DNA of 64,000 nucleotides from Cellulomonas terrae. GTDB taxonomy: Bacteria > Actinomycetota > Actinomycetes > Actinomycetales > Cellulomonadaceae. Positions 8,072 to 16,337 of this stretch are shown piece by piece. Under the pieces are notes generated by a model. That model was given only the letters and a program-made list of their open reading frames with translations. It had not been told where the DNA came from and did not search any database. How positions within the stretch are numbered: position 1 is the first letter of the stretch; every line of letters begins with the position of its first letter. A program made the position numbers and the translations under genes. The stretch covers positions 17,922-81,921 of the forward strand of contig NZ_BJWH01000022.1 of NCBI RefSeq assembly GCF_007990265.1, written 5' to 3'.

Positions 8072-11068
8072 GTGGTGGCCGTGACCGAGACCGTGACAGG
8101 GGACGTGAGCAGCGCCGACGTCGTGCAGGCGCTGCGGTCCGCGCTGCGCGGAGCGGTCGACGACAGCACGCGCCGCCGGGCCGAGTACTCCACGGACGCG
8201 TCCAACTACCGCGTGGTCCCGCAGGTCGTGGCGTTCCCGCAGGACACCGACGACGTGCTCGCCGCCCTGGAGGTCACCCGGTCCTTGGGCGTCCCGCTGA
8301 CCGCGCGCGGCGGGGGGACCTCCGTCGCGGGCAACGCGGTCGGCACCGGCGTGGTGCTCGACTTCTCACGGCACGTGAACCGGATCCTGGACATCGACCC
8401 GGAGGCGCAGACCGCCCGCATCGAGCCCGGTGTCGTCATGGCCAGCCTGCAGAAGGCCGCCGCACCGCACGGCCTGCGGTTCGGCCCCGACCCCTCCACG
8501 CAGGCGCGCGCGACGCTCGGCGGGATGATCGGCAACAACGCCTGCGGTCCCCGCGCGGTCGCCTACGGCCGCACCGCCGACAACGTCCTCGCGCTCGACG
8601 TCGTGGACGGCACCGGTCGGCGGTTCGAGGCCCGCTCCGGTGCGGGCGCGCTGGACGTCGTGCCCGGTCTGGACGCCCTCGTCCGCGGGAACCTCGACAT
8701 CCTGCGCACCGAGCTGGGCCGGTTCGGCCGGCAGGTCTCCGGCTACTCCCTCGAGCACCTGCTGCCCGAGAAGGGCACCGACCTGGCCAAGGCGCTGGTC
8801 GGCACGGAGGGGACGGTCGCCACGCTGCTCGGCGCGACGGTCCGGCTGGTCCCGGTCGCCGCGGCGCCCGTGCTCGTCGTCCTCGGCTACCCCGACATGC
8901 CCGCGGCCGCGGACGCGGTCCCCGCGCTGCTCGCGCACGCTCCGCTGGCGATCGAGGGGATGGACTCCCGGCTGGTCGACGTCGTGCGTCGCGTGCGCGG
9001 AGCCGCCGCCGTGCCGCCCCTGCCGGCCGGGGGTGGCTGGCTCATGGTGGAGGTCGGCGGGGACTCGCTCGACGAGGCGCTGGACCGGGCGCGCGCGCTG
9101 GCCGCCGACGCGGGGACCGCGGCCGTCGGGCTGTTCCCGCCCGGTCCCGAGGCCGCCGCGATGTGGCGGATCCGCGAGGACGGTGCCGGCCTCGGTGGGC
9201 GGACCCCGTCGGGCGAGCAGGCGTGGCCCGGGTTCGAGGACTCGGCGGTGCCGCCGGAGCGGCTGGGCGCGTACCTGCGCGAGCTCGAGGCGCTCATGGC
9301 GTCGCACGAGGTCGACGGTCTGGCCTACGGGCACTTCGGCGACGGGTGCGTGCACCTGCGTCTCGACATCCCGCTGGAGCGCTCCGGAAACCCGCTGCGC
9401 GCGTTCATGACCGACGCGGCCACGCTCGTCGCCTCCCACGGCGGCTCGCTGTCCGGGGAGCACGGCGACGGTCGCGCCCGCTCGGAGCTGCTCCCCGTCA
9501 TGTACTCCGCGAAGGCGATCGACCTGTTCGGCGCGTTCAAGGACCTCCTCGACCCGCGCGACCTGCTCAACCCCGGCGTGCTCGTCCACCCGAACCCGCT
9601 GGACGCCGACCTGCGCCGCCCGTGGGCCCGCCCGCTGCTGTCCGACGGTCACGGCTTCTCGTTTACGCACGACGCCGGTGACCTAACCACCGCGCTGCAC
9701 CGCTGCGTCGGCGTGGGCAAGTGCCGCGCGGACAGCACCGCGACCGGCGGGTTCATGTGCCCGTCGTACCTGGCGACGAAGGACGAGAAGGACTCCACCC
9801 GGGGGCGGGCGCGCGTCCTGCAGGAGATGGCGAACGGCACGCTCGTGTCGGGCGGCTGGGCGTCGCCCGAGGTGCACGACTCCCTCGACCTGTGCCTGTC
9901 CTGCAAGGCGTGCTCGTCGGACTGCCCGGCGGGCGTCGACATGGCTCAGTACAAGTCCGAGGTGCTGCACCGTACATATCGCGGCAAGGTGCGTCCGGTG
10001 TCGCACTACGCCCTCGGCTGGCTGCCCCGCTGGGCACGGCTGATCACCCGCGTCCCCGGGCTGGCGGCCCTGACGAACGCGGCGCTCGGCGTCCGGCCGG
10101 TCGCGCGCGCGGTGCTCGCCGGCGGTGGCATGGACACACGCCGCCAGATGGTCACGTTCGCCCGCCGACCGTTCCGCTCCTGGGTCCGCGCCGAGGGACG
10201 CGACACCGTCACGCTCACCCGCAACGTCCGCGGGAGCGAGCGTCACGAGGACCAGCTGCTCGGACGCAACGAGGTGGAGGCCGTGGCGGACGACCAGTTC
10301 CTCGGACGTCCCGGCAAGGGGACCGGCGGGCGCAAGCCGCAGGTCGTGCTCTGGACCGACTCGTTCTCCGACACGCTCTCCCCGTCCGTCGCCCAGGCCG
10401 CGGTGGCGGTGCTCGTCGACGCCGGCTACGAGGTGCTCGTCCCGCAGGACGACGCGTGCTGCGGCCTCACGTGGATCAGCACCGGCCAGCTCGACGGTGC
10501 CCGGAAGCAGCTCACCCACCTGCTCGGCGTGCTCGGGCCGTTCGCCGTCAACGGCATCCCGATCGTCGGGCTGGAGCCGTCCTGCACCGCGGTCCTGCGC
10601 TCGGACCTGCGCGACCTGCTGCCCGACGACCCGCGCGCCGTCGCGGTCGCCCGGGAGACCCGCACGCTCGCCGAGCTGCTCACCGCGCCCGCCCCCATCG
10701 GCCCCGGCGACCGCTGGCAGGTCCCGGACCTCTCGGAGGTGACGGCGGTCGTGCAGCCGCACTGCCACCACCACTCCGTGATGACCTGGACCGCCGACCG
10801 CCGCCTGCTCACCGACGCGGGCGCACAGTTCTCCGCGCTCGCGGGCTGCTGCGGGCTGGCCGGCAACTTCGGCATGGAGAAGGGCCACTACGACGTGTCG
10901 GTGGCGGTCGCGGAGAACGCGCTGCTCCCGGCGCTCCGGGACGCGGCCCCCGGGGACGTCTACCTGGCCGACGGCTTCTCGTGCCGCACGCAGGCCGACC
11001 ACCTGGCCGGCGTGCACGGCGTGCACCTGGCCGAGCTGCTCGCGTCGCACCTGCGTGCGCGCGCCTAG
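8072..11068 (+). CDS. YdiJ-like FAD/Fe-S D-2-hydroxyacid dehydrogenase
   Basis: Large fused oxidoreductase of 998 residues. The N-terminal FAD_binding_4 domain contains TARGGGTSVAGNAVG and GGMIGNNACG; the FAD-oxidase C-terminal domain runs to about residue 520 (HFGDGCVHLR, SGEHGDGRARS). Ferredoxin-type cysteines follow (CVGVGKC near 545 and CLSCKACSSDCP near 608). The C-terminal half is a GlpC/HdrD-like region with two CCG motifs (CCGLTW near 796, CCGLAGNFG near 926). Length and order match E. coli YdiJ, an FAD/Fe-S D-2-hydroxyglutarate dehydrogenase. D-lactate is an alternative substrate. GTG 8072 was chosen for the GGGAGA eight bases upstream; GTG 8075 and 8081 are also in frame. Confidence 0.85.
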   Translation: MVAVTETVTGDVSSADVVQALRSALRGAVDDSTRRRAEYSTDASNYRVVPQVVAFPQDTDDVLAALEVTRSLGVPLTARGGGTSVAGNAVGTGVVLDFSRHVNRILDIDPEAQTARIEPGVVMASLQKAAAPHGLRFGPDPSTQARATLGGMIGNNACGPRAVAYGRTADNVLALDVVDGTGRRFEARSGAGALDVVPGLDALVRGNLDILRTELGRFGRQVSGYSLEHLLPEKGTDLAKALVGTEGTVATLLGATVRLVPVAAAPVLVVLGYPDMPAAADAVPALLAHAPLAIEGMDSRLVDVVRRVRGAAAVPPLPAGGGWLMVEVGGDSLDEALDRARALAADAGTAAVGLFPPGPEAAAMWRIREDGAGLGGRTPSGEQAWPGFEDSAVPPERLGAYLRELEALMASHEVDGLAYGHFGDGCVHLRLDIPLERSGNPLRAFMTDAATLVASHGGSLSGEHGDGRARSELLPVMYSAKAIDLFGAFKDLLDPRDLLNPGVLVHPNPLDADLRRPWARPLLSDGHGFSFTHDAGDLTTALHRCVGVGKCRADSTATGGFMCPSYLATKDEKDSTRGRARVLQEMANGTLVSGGWASPEVHDSLDLCLSCKACSSDCPAGVDMAQYKSEVLHRTYRGKVRPVSHYALGWLPRWARLITRVPGLAALTNAALGVRPVARAVLAGGGMDTRRQMVTFARRPFRSWVRAEGRDTVTLTRNVRGSERHEDQLLGRNEVEAVADDQFLGRPGKGTGGRKPQVVLWTDSFSDTLSPSVAQAAVAVLVDAGYEVLVPQDDACCGLTWISTGQLDGARKQLTHLLGVLGPFAVNGIPIVGLEPSCTAVLRSDLRDLLPDDPRAVAVARETRTLAELLTAPAPIGPGDRWQVPDLSEVTAVVQPHCHHHSVMTWTADRRLLTDAGAQFSALAGCCGLAGNFGMEKGHYDVSVAVAENALLPALRDAAPGDVYLADGFSCRTQADHLAGVHGVHLAELLASHLRARA

Positions 11069-11077
11069 GCTGACCGC

Positions 11078-11377
11078 ATGCTCGTCGCCTTCTCCGTCGC
11101 CCCGCTCGGTGCGGGCGAGTCCGTGACCGCCGCCGTCGCCGATGCCGTGCGCATCGTCCGCGAGTCCGGTCTCCCGAACCGCACCGACGCGATGTTCACC
11201 ACGATAGAGGGCGAGTGGGACGAGGTGATGGACGTCGTGAAGCGTGCGACCGAGGCGGTCGGCCGGCACGGCGACCGGGTCAGCCTCGTGCTGAAGGCGG
11301 ACATCCGCCCGGGCCACGACGGCGAGCTGACGGGCAAGGTCGAGCGCGTCGAGGCGGCGCTGACCACGTTCGAGTGA
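11078..11377 (+). CDS. MTH1187/YkoF-type thiamine-binding protein
   Basis: 99-residue protein of the thiamine-binding MTH1187 family. [16 protein letters not shown] opens the ferredoxin-like beta strand and helix, and [20 protein letters not shown] is the characteristic core. These proteins bind thiamine-like molecules in the cytoplasm; their physiological role is poorly known. TAGGCT (11066-11071) lies six bases before the ATG, so it is probably leaderless with its own promoter just past the YdiJ-like stop. Confidence 0.82.
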   Translation: MLVAFSVAPLGAGESVTAAVADAVRIVRESGLPNRTDAMFTTIEGEWDEVMDVVKRATEAVGRHGDRVSLVLKADIRPGHDGELTGKVERVEAALTTFE

Positions 11378-11530
11378 TGTGACCGATCTTGCCCGGGCAC
11401 GCCGGGCCGACGGGCTGACTGGCCGAGCGTGCTGTGGGACAGTGTGGTCGCACGTGTGCCGGTCGGGGCGCGCGTGCGGACGAGCGGGAACGTGCAGCTG
11501 GCGGCGGCGTGCCCAGGAAGGCCGGGACTG

Positions 11531-12943
11531 ATGCCTCTCTTCGAGCTCGACGACGGCCGGCCGCGCCTCGTCCAGCCGATGCAGCCTCTGACCGGCTCGT
11601 TCGCGCAGGAGTGCGCGTCCCTCCTGGCGCACCACCTCGCCGCCATCGCCGGCGAGCCCCTGTTCGCGGTCCGGTCCCGTACCAACGCACCGGACCACGC
11701 CGACCTGCCCGAGCTGCTCGCGCTGGACGCGACGGGTCGCGCGGTCGTCGTGGACGTCGTGCAGGTCGTCGACGACGACGCCGTCATCGCGGCGCTCCGG
11801 CACGCCGGGGCGGCGTCCCGGATGACCACGACGGACCTGGCGCGGGCCTACCACCCGGACCCCAGCAGGTTCGCGGTCGACTTCGCGGCGTTCCGGGAGC
11901 AGGCGGCGTTCGGCGCACAGTCCAACCGCCGCGAGGGCGTGCGTCTGGTGCTCCTCTGCTCGGAGGTCGCCGCCGAGGCCGGTGACACGCTCGGCTTCCT
12001 GCGCGGCCCCGGCCGGCACGTCGACGTGCTGCAGGTCGGCGTGGTGCGCGGGGTCGACGACCGGCGGCTCCTGGACGTCTCCCCGCTGGCCACGCACGAG
12101 GGTGCGCGCCGCTCCGTCGAGCCGACCGCCCTGCGGCTGGTGCGCTCGAGCGAGGGCTTCGCCTCGGGCAGCCAGTTCGAGCAGAACCTCCCGCCCGTCC
12201 CGCACGTGCGCACGCCCGCCACGGGCGAGCTGCGTGCCGTGACGCCGCCCCCGGTGGCGACGCCGGCCGTGCCTGCACCGACCCCGCTGCGCACGCCGCC
12301 GACGACGGCCCCGATCCCGCAGGCGACCCCGCGCGCGGCCCCTCGACCGACCCCGGCGCCCGTCTCGACGCACGTCCCACCACCGACCGCGGACAAGCCG
12401 CGGGTGTCGTCGACGGTCCACGACGCGCCCGCCACCCTCACCCCGGTGTTCGGGCTGCGGTCCGCCGCCGACCAGCTGGTGCCCCGCACCCCGCCGCGGG
12501 ACCGCGCCGAGCCGGTCACGGGCCCGCGCCCGTCCGCCCCGCTGCCCGCCCCGTTGCCCATCTCGTCGAGCTTCCCGACGGTCCGCCCGCCCACGTCGCC
12601 GATCCCGGCCGGGCACCAGACGACCACCAAGGAGATCGCCCCGGTCCGCGAGTCGTGGCCGGACGGCGGTCAGCAGCCCCTGCCGGAGCTGGCCACTCTC
12701 GCCAAGAGCCGGCGCGCGATCACGACGCTCGTCTGGGTCCGCGAGCGCCGCGGTCAACGCCTCCTCGCGATGCTGCGCACGGACGGCCTGATCGAGCTCC
12801 CGACGGGGGAGCTGCACGCCGACCCCGACGAGGCTGCGTCGGCGTCGGTCTCGGCGGAGAACCCGATCGACGGCTGGCGGGCGTGGCGGCTGGGCGAGGG
12901 CGGCCCGACGCTCGCCGAGGCCACGGGCATCCTGCGTCCGTGA
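11531..12943 (+). CDS. RAMA-domain protein with degenerate PD-(D/E)XK-like N-terminus
   Basis: 470-residue protein that I do not recognise as a named gene. The N-terminal part (about residues 1-230) includes LPELLALDATGRAVVVDVVQ, which has the shape of a PD-(D/E)XK nuclease core, but the catalytic Lys position is Val, so it may be inactive. Residues 235-385 are a Pro/Thr/Ala-rich linker. The C-terminal 80 residues contain RLLAMLRTDGLIELP and NPIDGWRAWRL, a good match to RAMA, a domain predicted to read modified or foreign DNA in restriction systems. ATG 11531 is favoured by GGAAGG eight bases upstream. A role in DNA repair or defence is inference. Confidence 0.6.
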   Translation: MPLFELDDGRPRLVQPMQPLTGSFAQECASLLAHHLAAIAGEPLFAVRSRTNAPDHADLPELLALDATGRAVVVDVVQVVDDDAVIAALRHAGAASRMTTTDLARAYHPDPSRFAVDFAAFREQAAFGAQSNRREGVRLVLLCSEVAAEAGDTLGFLRGPGRHVDVLQVGVVRGVDDRRLLDVSPLATHEGARRSVEPTALRLVRSSEGFASGSQFEQNLPPVPHVRTPATGELRAVTPPPVATPAVPAPTPLRTPPTTAPIPQATPRAAPRPTPAPVSTHVPPPTADKPRVSSTVHDAPATLTPVFGLRSAADQLVPRTPPRDRAEPVTGPRPSAPLPAPLPISSSFPTVRPPTSPIPAGHQTTTKEIAPVRESWPDGGQQPLPELATLAKSRRAITTLVWVRERRGQRLLAMLRTDGLIELPTGELHADPDEAASASVSAENPIDGWRAWRLGEGGPTLAEATGILRP

Positions 12944-12950
12944 GGACCGC

Positions 12951-13922
12951 TCAGCCCCAGCCGTAGGCCGAGGACCAGCGGTCGATCTCCGCGTAGAACC
13001 GGTCGCGCACCGGCCGGGGCGACAGCGCGAGGTCGTGCACGCCGTCGCGGATCCGGACGACGGTCACGTTCGACCCCAGCTGCACCGCGCGCCGCGCGAG
13101 GAGCTCGACGTCGAGCACCACGTCGGCGTGCCGCATGTCCTCGCTCCACCGCGGGCTGATGACGGTCCGGCTGGACGCGCACATGAGGATCGGCGCCTCG
13201 ATGCTCAGCCCTCGGGCGACGCGGGCGTGCCCCGACATGATGGCCTGCAGCCAGCCGGCGCGGACGGGGAACGACGGCGTCGGCCGCCAGGTGGTGTCGT
13301 AGGTCCACTCGCCGCCGCTGGCGCTGCTCAGGGTGCGGGCGTAGTAGCCGGGGTCGATGTTGGGCATCGGCGCCTTCGGCTGGAACCGGGCGATCCGCGC
13401 GACCGCCGGGGCGCTGATGTGCCGGAGCACCGACGACCCCTGCAGCTCGAGCCACGGGCTGTTGAGCACCAGGCCGCTGAGCTCGCCGGGGTGCCGGTTC
13501 GCCCACAGGGCCGCGACGAGGCCGCCGGTCGAGTGGCCCATGACCATGACGCGGGCGCGCGCACCGAGGTCCGTCGTGACGACGTCGAGCGCCGCCTCGA
13601 TCTCCTCGTCGTAGGTCTCCAGGTCCGCGACGTACCCGGGCGTCTGGCCCGGTCGCAGGCTGCGGCCGTACTTGCGCAGGTCGAGGGCGTAGAACGCGGC
13701 CCCGCGGGCGTGCCAGTACTCGGCGAGGCCGGTCTGGAAGAAGTAGTCGGACCAGCCGTGGAGGTAGAGGATCGCGCGCGACGGGCGCAGCGGCTCCGCG
13801 CTCGGCGGGGCGTGGCGGACCAGGCTCGCGACGACGTCGCCCTCGTCGTCGGGCTGGAGCACGAGCGTCCGCACCTGGTAGTCGGGCCCCAGGATGTCCT
13901 CGGCCCATCCGCCGCCCGTCAA
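12951..13922 (-). CDS. Alpha/beta hydrolase (monoglyceride-lipase-like)
   Basis: 323-residue serine hydrolase of the Hydrolase_4 / monoacylglycerol-lipase type. AILYLHGWSDYFFQTGLAEY carries the oxyanion HG, MVMGHSTGG the nucleophile elbow (GHSTG), and IRDGVHDLALSPRPVRD the catalytic His region. There is no signal peptide, so it is cytosolic. The start is a TTG at 13922 that overlaps the TGA of the upstream oxidoreductase by four bases (TTGA), implying translational coupling. Substrate unknown. Confidence 0.85.
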   Translation of the reverse strand: MTGGGWAEDILGPDYQVRTLVLQPDDEGDVVASLVRHAPPSAEPLRPSRAILYLHGWSDYFFQTGLAEYWHARGAAFYALDLRKYGRSLRPGQTPGYVADLETYDEEIEAALDVVTTDLGARARVMVMGHSTGGLVAALWANRHPGELSGLVLNSPWLELQGSSVLRHISAPAVARIARFQPKAPMPNIDPGYYARTLSSASGGEWTYDTTWRPTPSFPVRAGWLQAIMSGHARVARGLSIEAPILMCASSRTVISPRWSEDMRHADVVLDVELLARRAVQLGSNVTVVRIRDGVHDLALSPRPVRDRFYAEIDRWSSAYGWG

Positions 13923-14878
13923 GGCTCGAGCACGATCTTGCCGAACTGGTCGCCGTCGACGAGCCGCCGCAGGGCGTCGCGCGCGCGAGTGAGCGGGTAC
14001 GTGGAGTCGACCAACGGGCGCACCCCGGTGCGGGCGAGGAACGCGAGCAGGTGCCCGAGGTCATCGCGGGTGCCCATGGTGGTGCCGACGACGGTGATCT
14101 CCTGGAAGAAGATCCGCGTGAGCTCGGCCGGCTCGGCGTCCCCGCTCGTGGCTCCGGCGACGACGATCGTCCCGCCCGGCCGCACGGACCGCACCGAGTG
14201 CGACCAGGTGGCCCTGCCGACGCTCTCCAGCACGATGTCGACGCGTGGCACGCGCGCGCCGGGCTCCACCGCCGCGGCGGCACCGAGGCCGAGCGCGCGC
14301 GTCCGGCGCTCGTCGGAGCGGCTGGTCACGATCACCTCGAGCCCCGCTGCGGCACCGAGGAGGATCGCCGCCGTGGCCAGCCCGCCGCCGGCGCCCTGGA
14401 CCAGGACCCGCTGCCCGGGCGTGGCGCCCCCGGACCGGAAGAGCATGCGGTAGGCGGTGAGCCAGGCGGTCGGCAGGCACGCGGCCTCGACGAAGCTCAG
14501 CTCCGCGGGCTTGTCCACCACGTTCCAGGTGGGCACGGCGACCTGCTCCGCGAGGGTCCCGGGGTACCGCTCGGACAGGAGGCTGCGGGGCTCGTCGGCC
14601 CCCACGCCGTGCCCGCTCGCCCCGCCGACGACCCCGTGCACGACGACCTCGCGCCCGTCGGCCGTGACCCCCGCGGCGTCCGTGCCCAGGATCATCGGCA
14701 GCGCCTCGGCCCGGAGACCGACCCCGCGCAGGGTCCACACGTCGTGGTGGTTCAGTGCGGCGGCCCGCACGTCGACGACCGACCAGTTCTCCCGGCGCTC
14801 CGGTGCCGGCTGCTCACCGACCTCGAGCGCGCTGACGGGGTCGTCGGACGAGAACCGGGCGGCGTAGGCGGCGAGCAC
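13919..14878 (-). CDS. Quinone-oxidoreductase-type MDR dehydrogenase
   Basis: Medium-chain dehydrogenase/reductase of 319 residues. ALNHHDVWTLRGVG and ILGTDAAGV are the GroES-like substrate domain, and VLVQGAGGGLATAAILLGAA is the NAD(P)H-binding Rossmann motif. The structural-zinc cysteine cluster is missing, placing it with zinc-free quinone oxidoreductases although databases often call such proteins zinc-binding. The GTG at 14878 follows TACGTT (14890-14885) by six bases, a leaderless arrangement; upstream codons in the same frame belong to the antisense of DUF5995. It ends overlapping the alpha/beta hydrolase gene. Confidence 0.82.
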   Translation of the reverse strand: MLAAYAARFSSDDPVSALEVGEQPAPERRENWSVVDVRAAALNHHDVWTLRGVGLRAEALPMILGTDAAGVTADGREVVVHGVVGGASGHGVGADEPRSLLSERYPGTLAEQVAVPTWNVVDKPAELSFVEAACLPTAWLTAYRMLFRSGGATPGQRVLVQGAGGGLATAAILLGAAAGLEVIVTSRSDERRTRALGLGAAAAVEPGARVPRVDIVLESVGRATWSHSVRSVRPGGTIVVAGATSGDAEPAELTRIFFQEITVVGTTMGTRDDLGHLLAFLARTGVRPLVDSTYPLTRARDALRRLVDGDQFGKIVLEP

Positions 14879-14924
14879 GGGCCCAACGTATCCGTCGGGC
14901 GCCTGCTCTGTGATGCTGGACGGC

Positions 14925-15611
14925 GTGAGCAGCGGAGCGATCGGGGCGGTCGTCGCGGAGATGGACCGGGTCCGAGCCGGGCTGCCCCGGCGGGACGGGA
15001 TCGGTGTGTTCATCGACGTGTACCGCCAGGTCACTGCGCTGGTCGCGGACCGCGTGACCGACGGCACGTTCGCCGACCCCGCCTTCATCGAGGACCTCGA
15101 CGTGCGGTTCGCGCAGGTCTTCCTCGACGTGCCGCGCGCGCTCGCGGCCGGCCGGCCGGTGTCGAAGGCGTGGGAGCCGCTGATCGAGCGCCGGGCGACC
15201 CGCGGCGTGCTGCCGATCCAGCTGGCGCTCGCGGGGATGAACGCCCACATCAACCACGACCTCGCGATCGCCCTCGTCGCCACCTGCCGGGCGCGCCGAC
15301 GTGAGCCGGAGTCGGGGTCGATCCGCGCGGACTTCGAGCAGGTGAACGCCGTCCTGGCGGAGGTCGTGCGGCCGATCAGGCGCTCGTTCCTCGACGAGGC
15401 GGTGGTCCGCTACGGCTCGGCCGCGTCCCCGGTGGCGGACCTGGTGTCGAACTTCTCCATCGACAAGGCGCGTGACGCCGCGTGGGTCTCCGGGCTCACC
15501 CTGTGGCACCTGCGTGGCGTCCCGTTCGTCCCCGCCGCGGTCCGGGACTCGCTCGCGCGGACGGTCGGCCTGGTGAGCCGCCAGCTGCTCACCGTCGTGG
15601 AGCTGACCTAG
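14925..15611 (+). CDS. DUF5995 family protein
   Basis: 228-residue cytosolic protein of the actinobacterial DUF5995 family, function unknown. The diagnostic MNAHINHDLAIALVATC is present in the middle, preceded by AVVAEMDRVRAGLPRRDGIG and FADPAFIEDLDVRFAQVF. The His/Asn/Asp cluster suggests a possible metal site. GTG 14925 was preferred over GTG 14910 or ATG 14913 because homologous proteins, as I recall them, begin close to this point and GATGCT lies seven bases upstream. It diverges from the MDR dehydrogenase. The TAG stop shares the CTAG at 15608-15611 with the convergent neighbour. Confidence 0.75.
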   Translation: MSSGAIGAVVAEMDRVRAGLPRRDGIGVFIDVYRQVTALVADRVTDGTFADPAFIEDLDVRFAQVFLDVPRALAAGRPVSKAWEPLIERRATRGVLPIQLALAGMNAHINHDLAIALVATCRARRREPESGSIRADFEQVNAVLAEVVRPIRRSFLDEAVVRYGSAASPVADLVSNFSIDKARDAAWVSGLTLWHLRGVPFVPAAVRDSLARTVGLVSRQLLTVVELT

Positions 15612-16315
15612 AGGATCGGCAGCATCCGACCGAGGTCCGGCACCCCGTCGGAGGTGTAGCGCGGGTGCAGGGCGACGGCCAGCAGGTCGACGTCGTACGC
15701 CTGCCGGCCGGCCGCGAGGCGGACCCACAGGCGCGGGTCGGCGATCTCGAGGCTCCAGCCTCCACGCGCCACGACGATCTCGAGCAGCGCGTCGGCGACG
15801 AGCCGCAGGGCGCCGGGGTCGACGGGGTCCGGGCCGCGCGGCACCGACCGCGCCAGGTCGTCCGCGTGCACCACGAGCTCCAGCACCCGCGACACGGCCA
15901 TCGTGCTGAGCAGCACCGGACCGCGGCGGGCCTGCACGACGAGGTCGTCGGGCCCGAGCTCGTCGAGCCGCGCGAAGGCCGCCCGCGCTCGGGCGTCCAC
16001 CTCCCCGACCGGGTCGTGCGCGATGTCCACCGCCAGCTGGCGGGTGGTCTCCGCGATGTCCGCGGCGCGGGCGACGTACGTCCCGACGTACTCGCCGAAC
16101 GTGTACGGCACGGTGCCGTCGGGCAGCGGCACGCACACCGCGAGCGCCTCCATCGCGCGGCCCAGGTGCGCGACGAGCTCCGCGACGGTCCACCCGTCGA
16201 GCACGGACGGGTCGTCCGCGACGTCGTCGTCGACCACGTCGGCGATCCAGGACCGCAGGCGCTCCCACTGGGCGTGCAGGGCGGTGCGGGCGTCGGCGAG
16301 CTCGGCGGAGGGCAT
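15608..16315 (-). CDS. Maleylpyruvate isomerase / DinB-like (TIGR03083) family protein
   Basis: 235-residue member of the mycothiol-dependent maleylpyruvate isomerase N-terminal (DinB/YfiT-like) superfamily. The N-terminal four-helix region carries SVLDGWTVAELVAHLGRAME, where the conserved His is a metal ligand, and VLELVVHADDLARSVP supplies the second His. Most actinobacterial paralogues are uncharacterised and may be mycothiol-S-transferases, which fits a genome that makes mycothiol (mshA at 56640). CACGAT sits six bases before the ATG. It ends tail-to-tail with the DUF5995 gene. Confidence 0.75.
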   Translation of the reverse strand: MPSAELADARTALHAQWERLRSWIADVVDDDVADDPSVLDGWTVAELVAHLGRAMEALAVCVPLPDGTVPYTFGEYVGTYVARAADIAETTRQLAVDIAHDPVGEVDARARAAFARLDELGPDDLVVQARRGPVLLSTMAVSRVLELVVHADDLARSVPRGPDPVDPGALRLVADALLEIVVARGGWSLEIADPRLWVRLAAGRQAYDVDLLAVALHPRYTSDGVPDLGRMLPIL

Positions 16316-16337
16316 GACGCCATCGTGCCGCAGCCTG

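Noticed and set aside
9683..12817. 1044-codon open frame on the - strand
   Set aside because: Antisense to the YdiJ-like, thiamine-binding and RAMA-protein genes. Arg/Gly/Ala-rich with no domains, as expected from complementing high-GC codons.
13919..15283. 454-residue version of the MDR dehydrogenase
   Set aside because: The extra N-terminus is antisense to DUF5995; the leaderless GTG at 14878 gives the normal family length.
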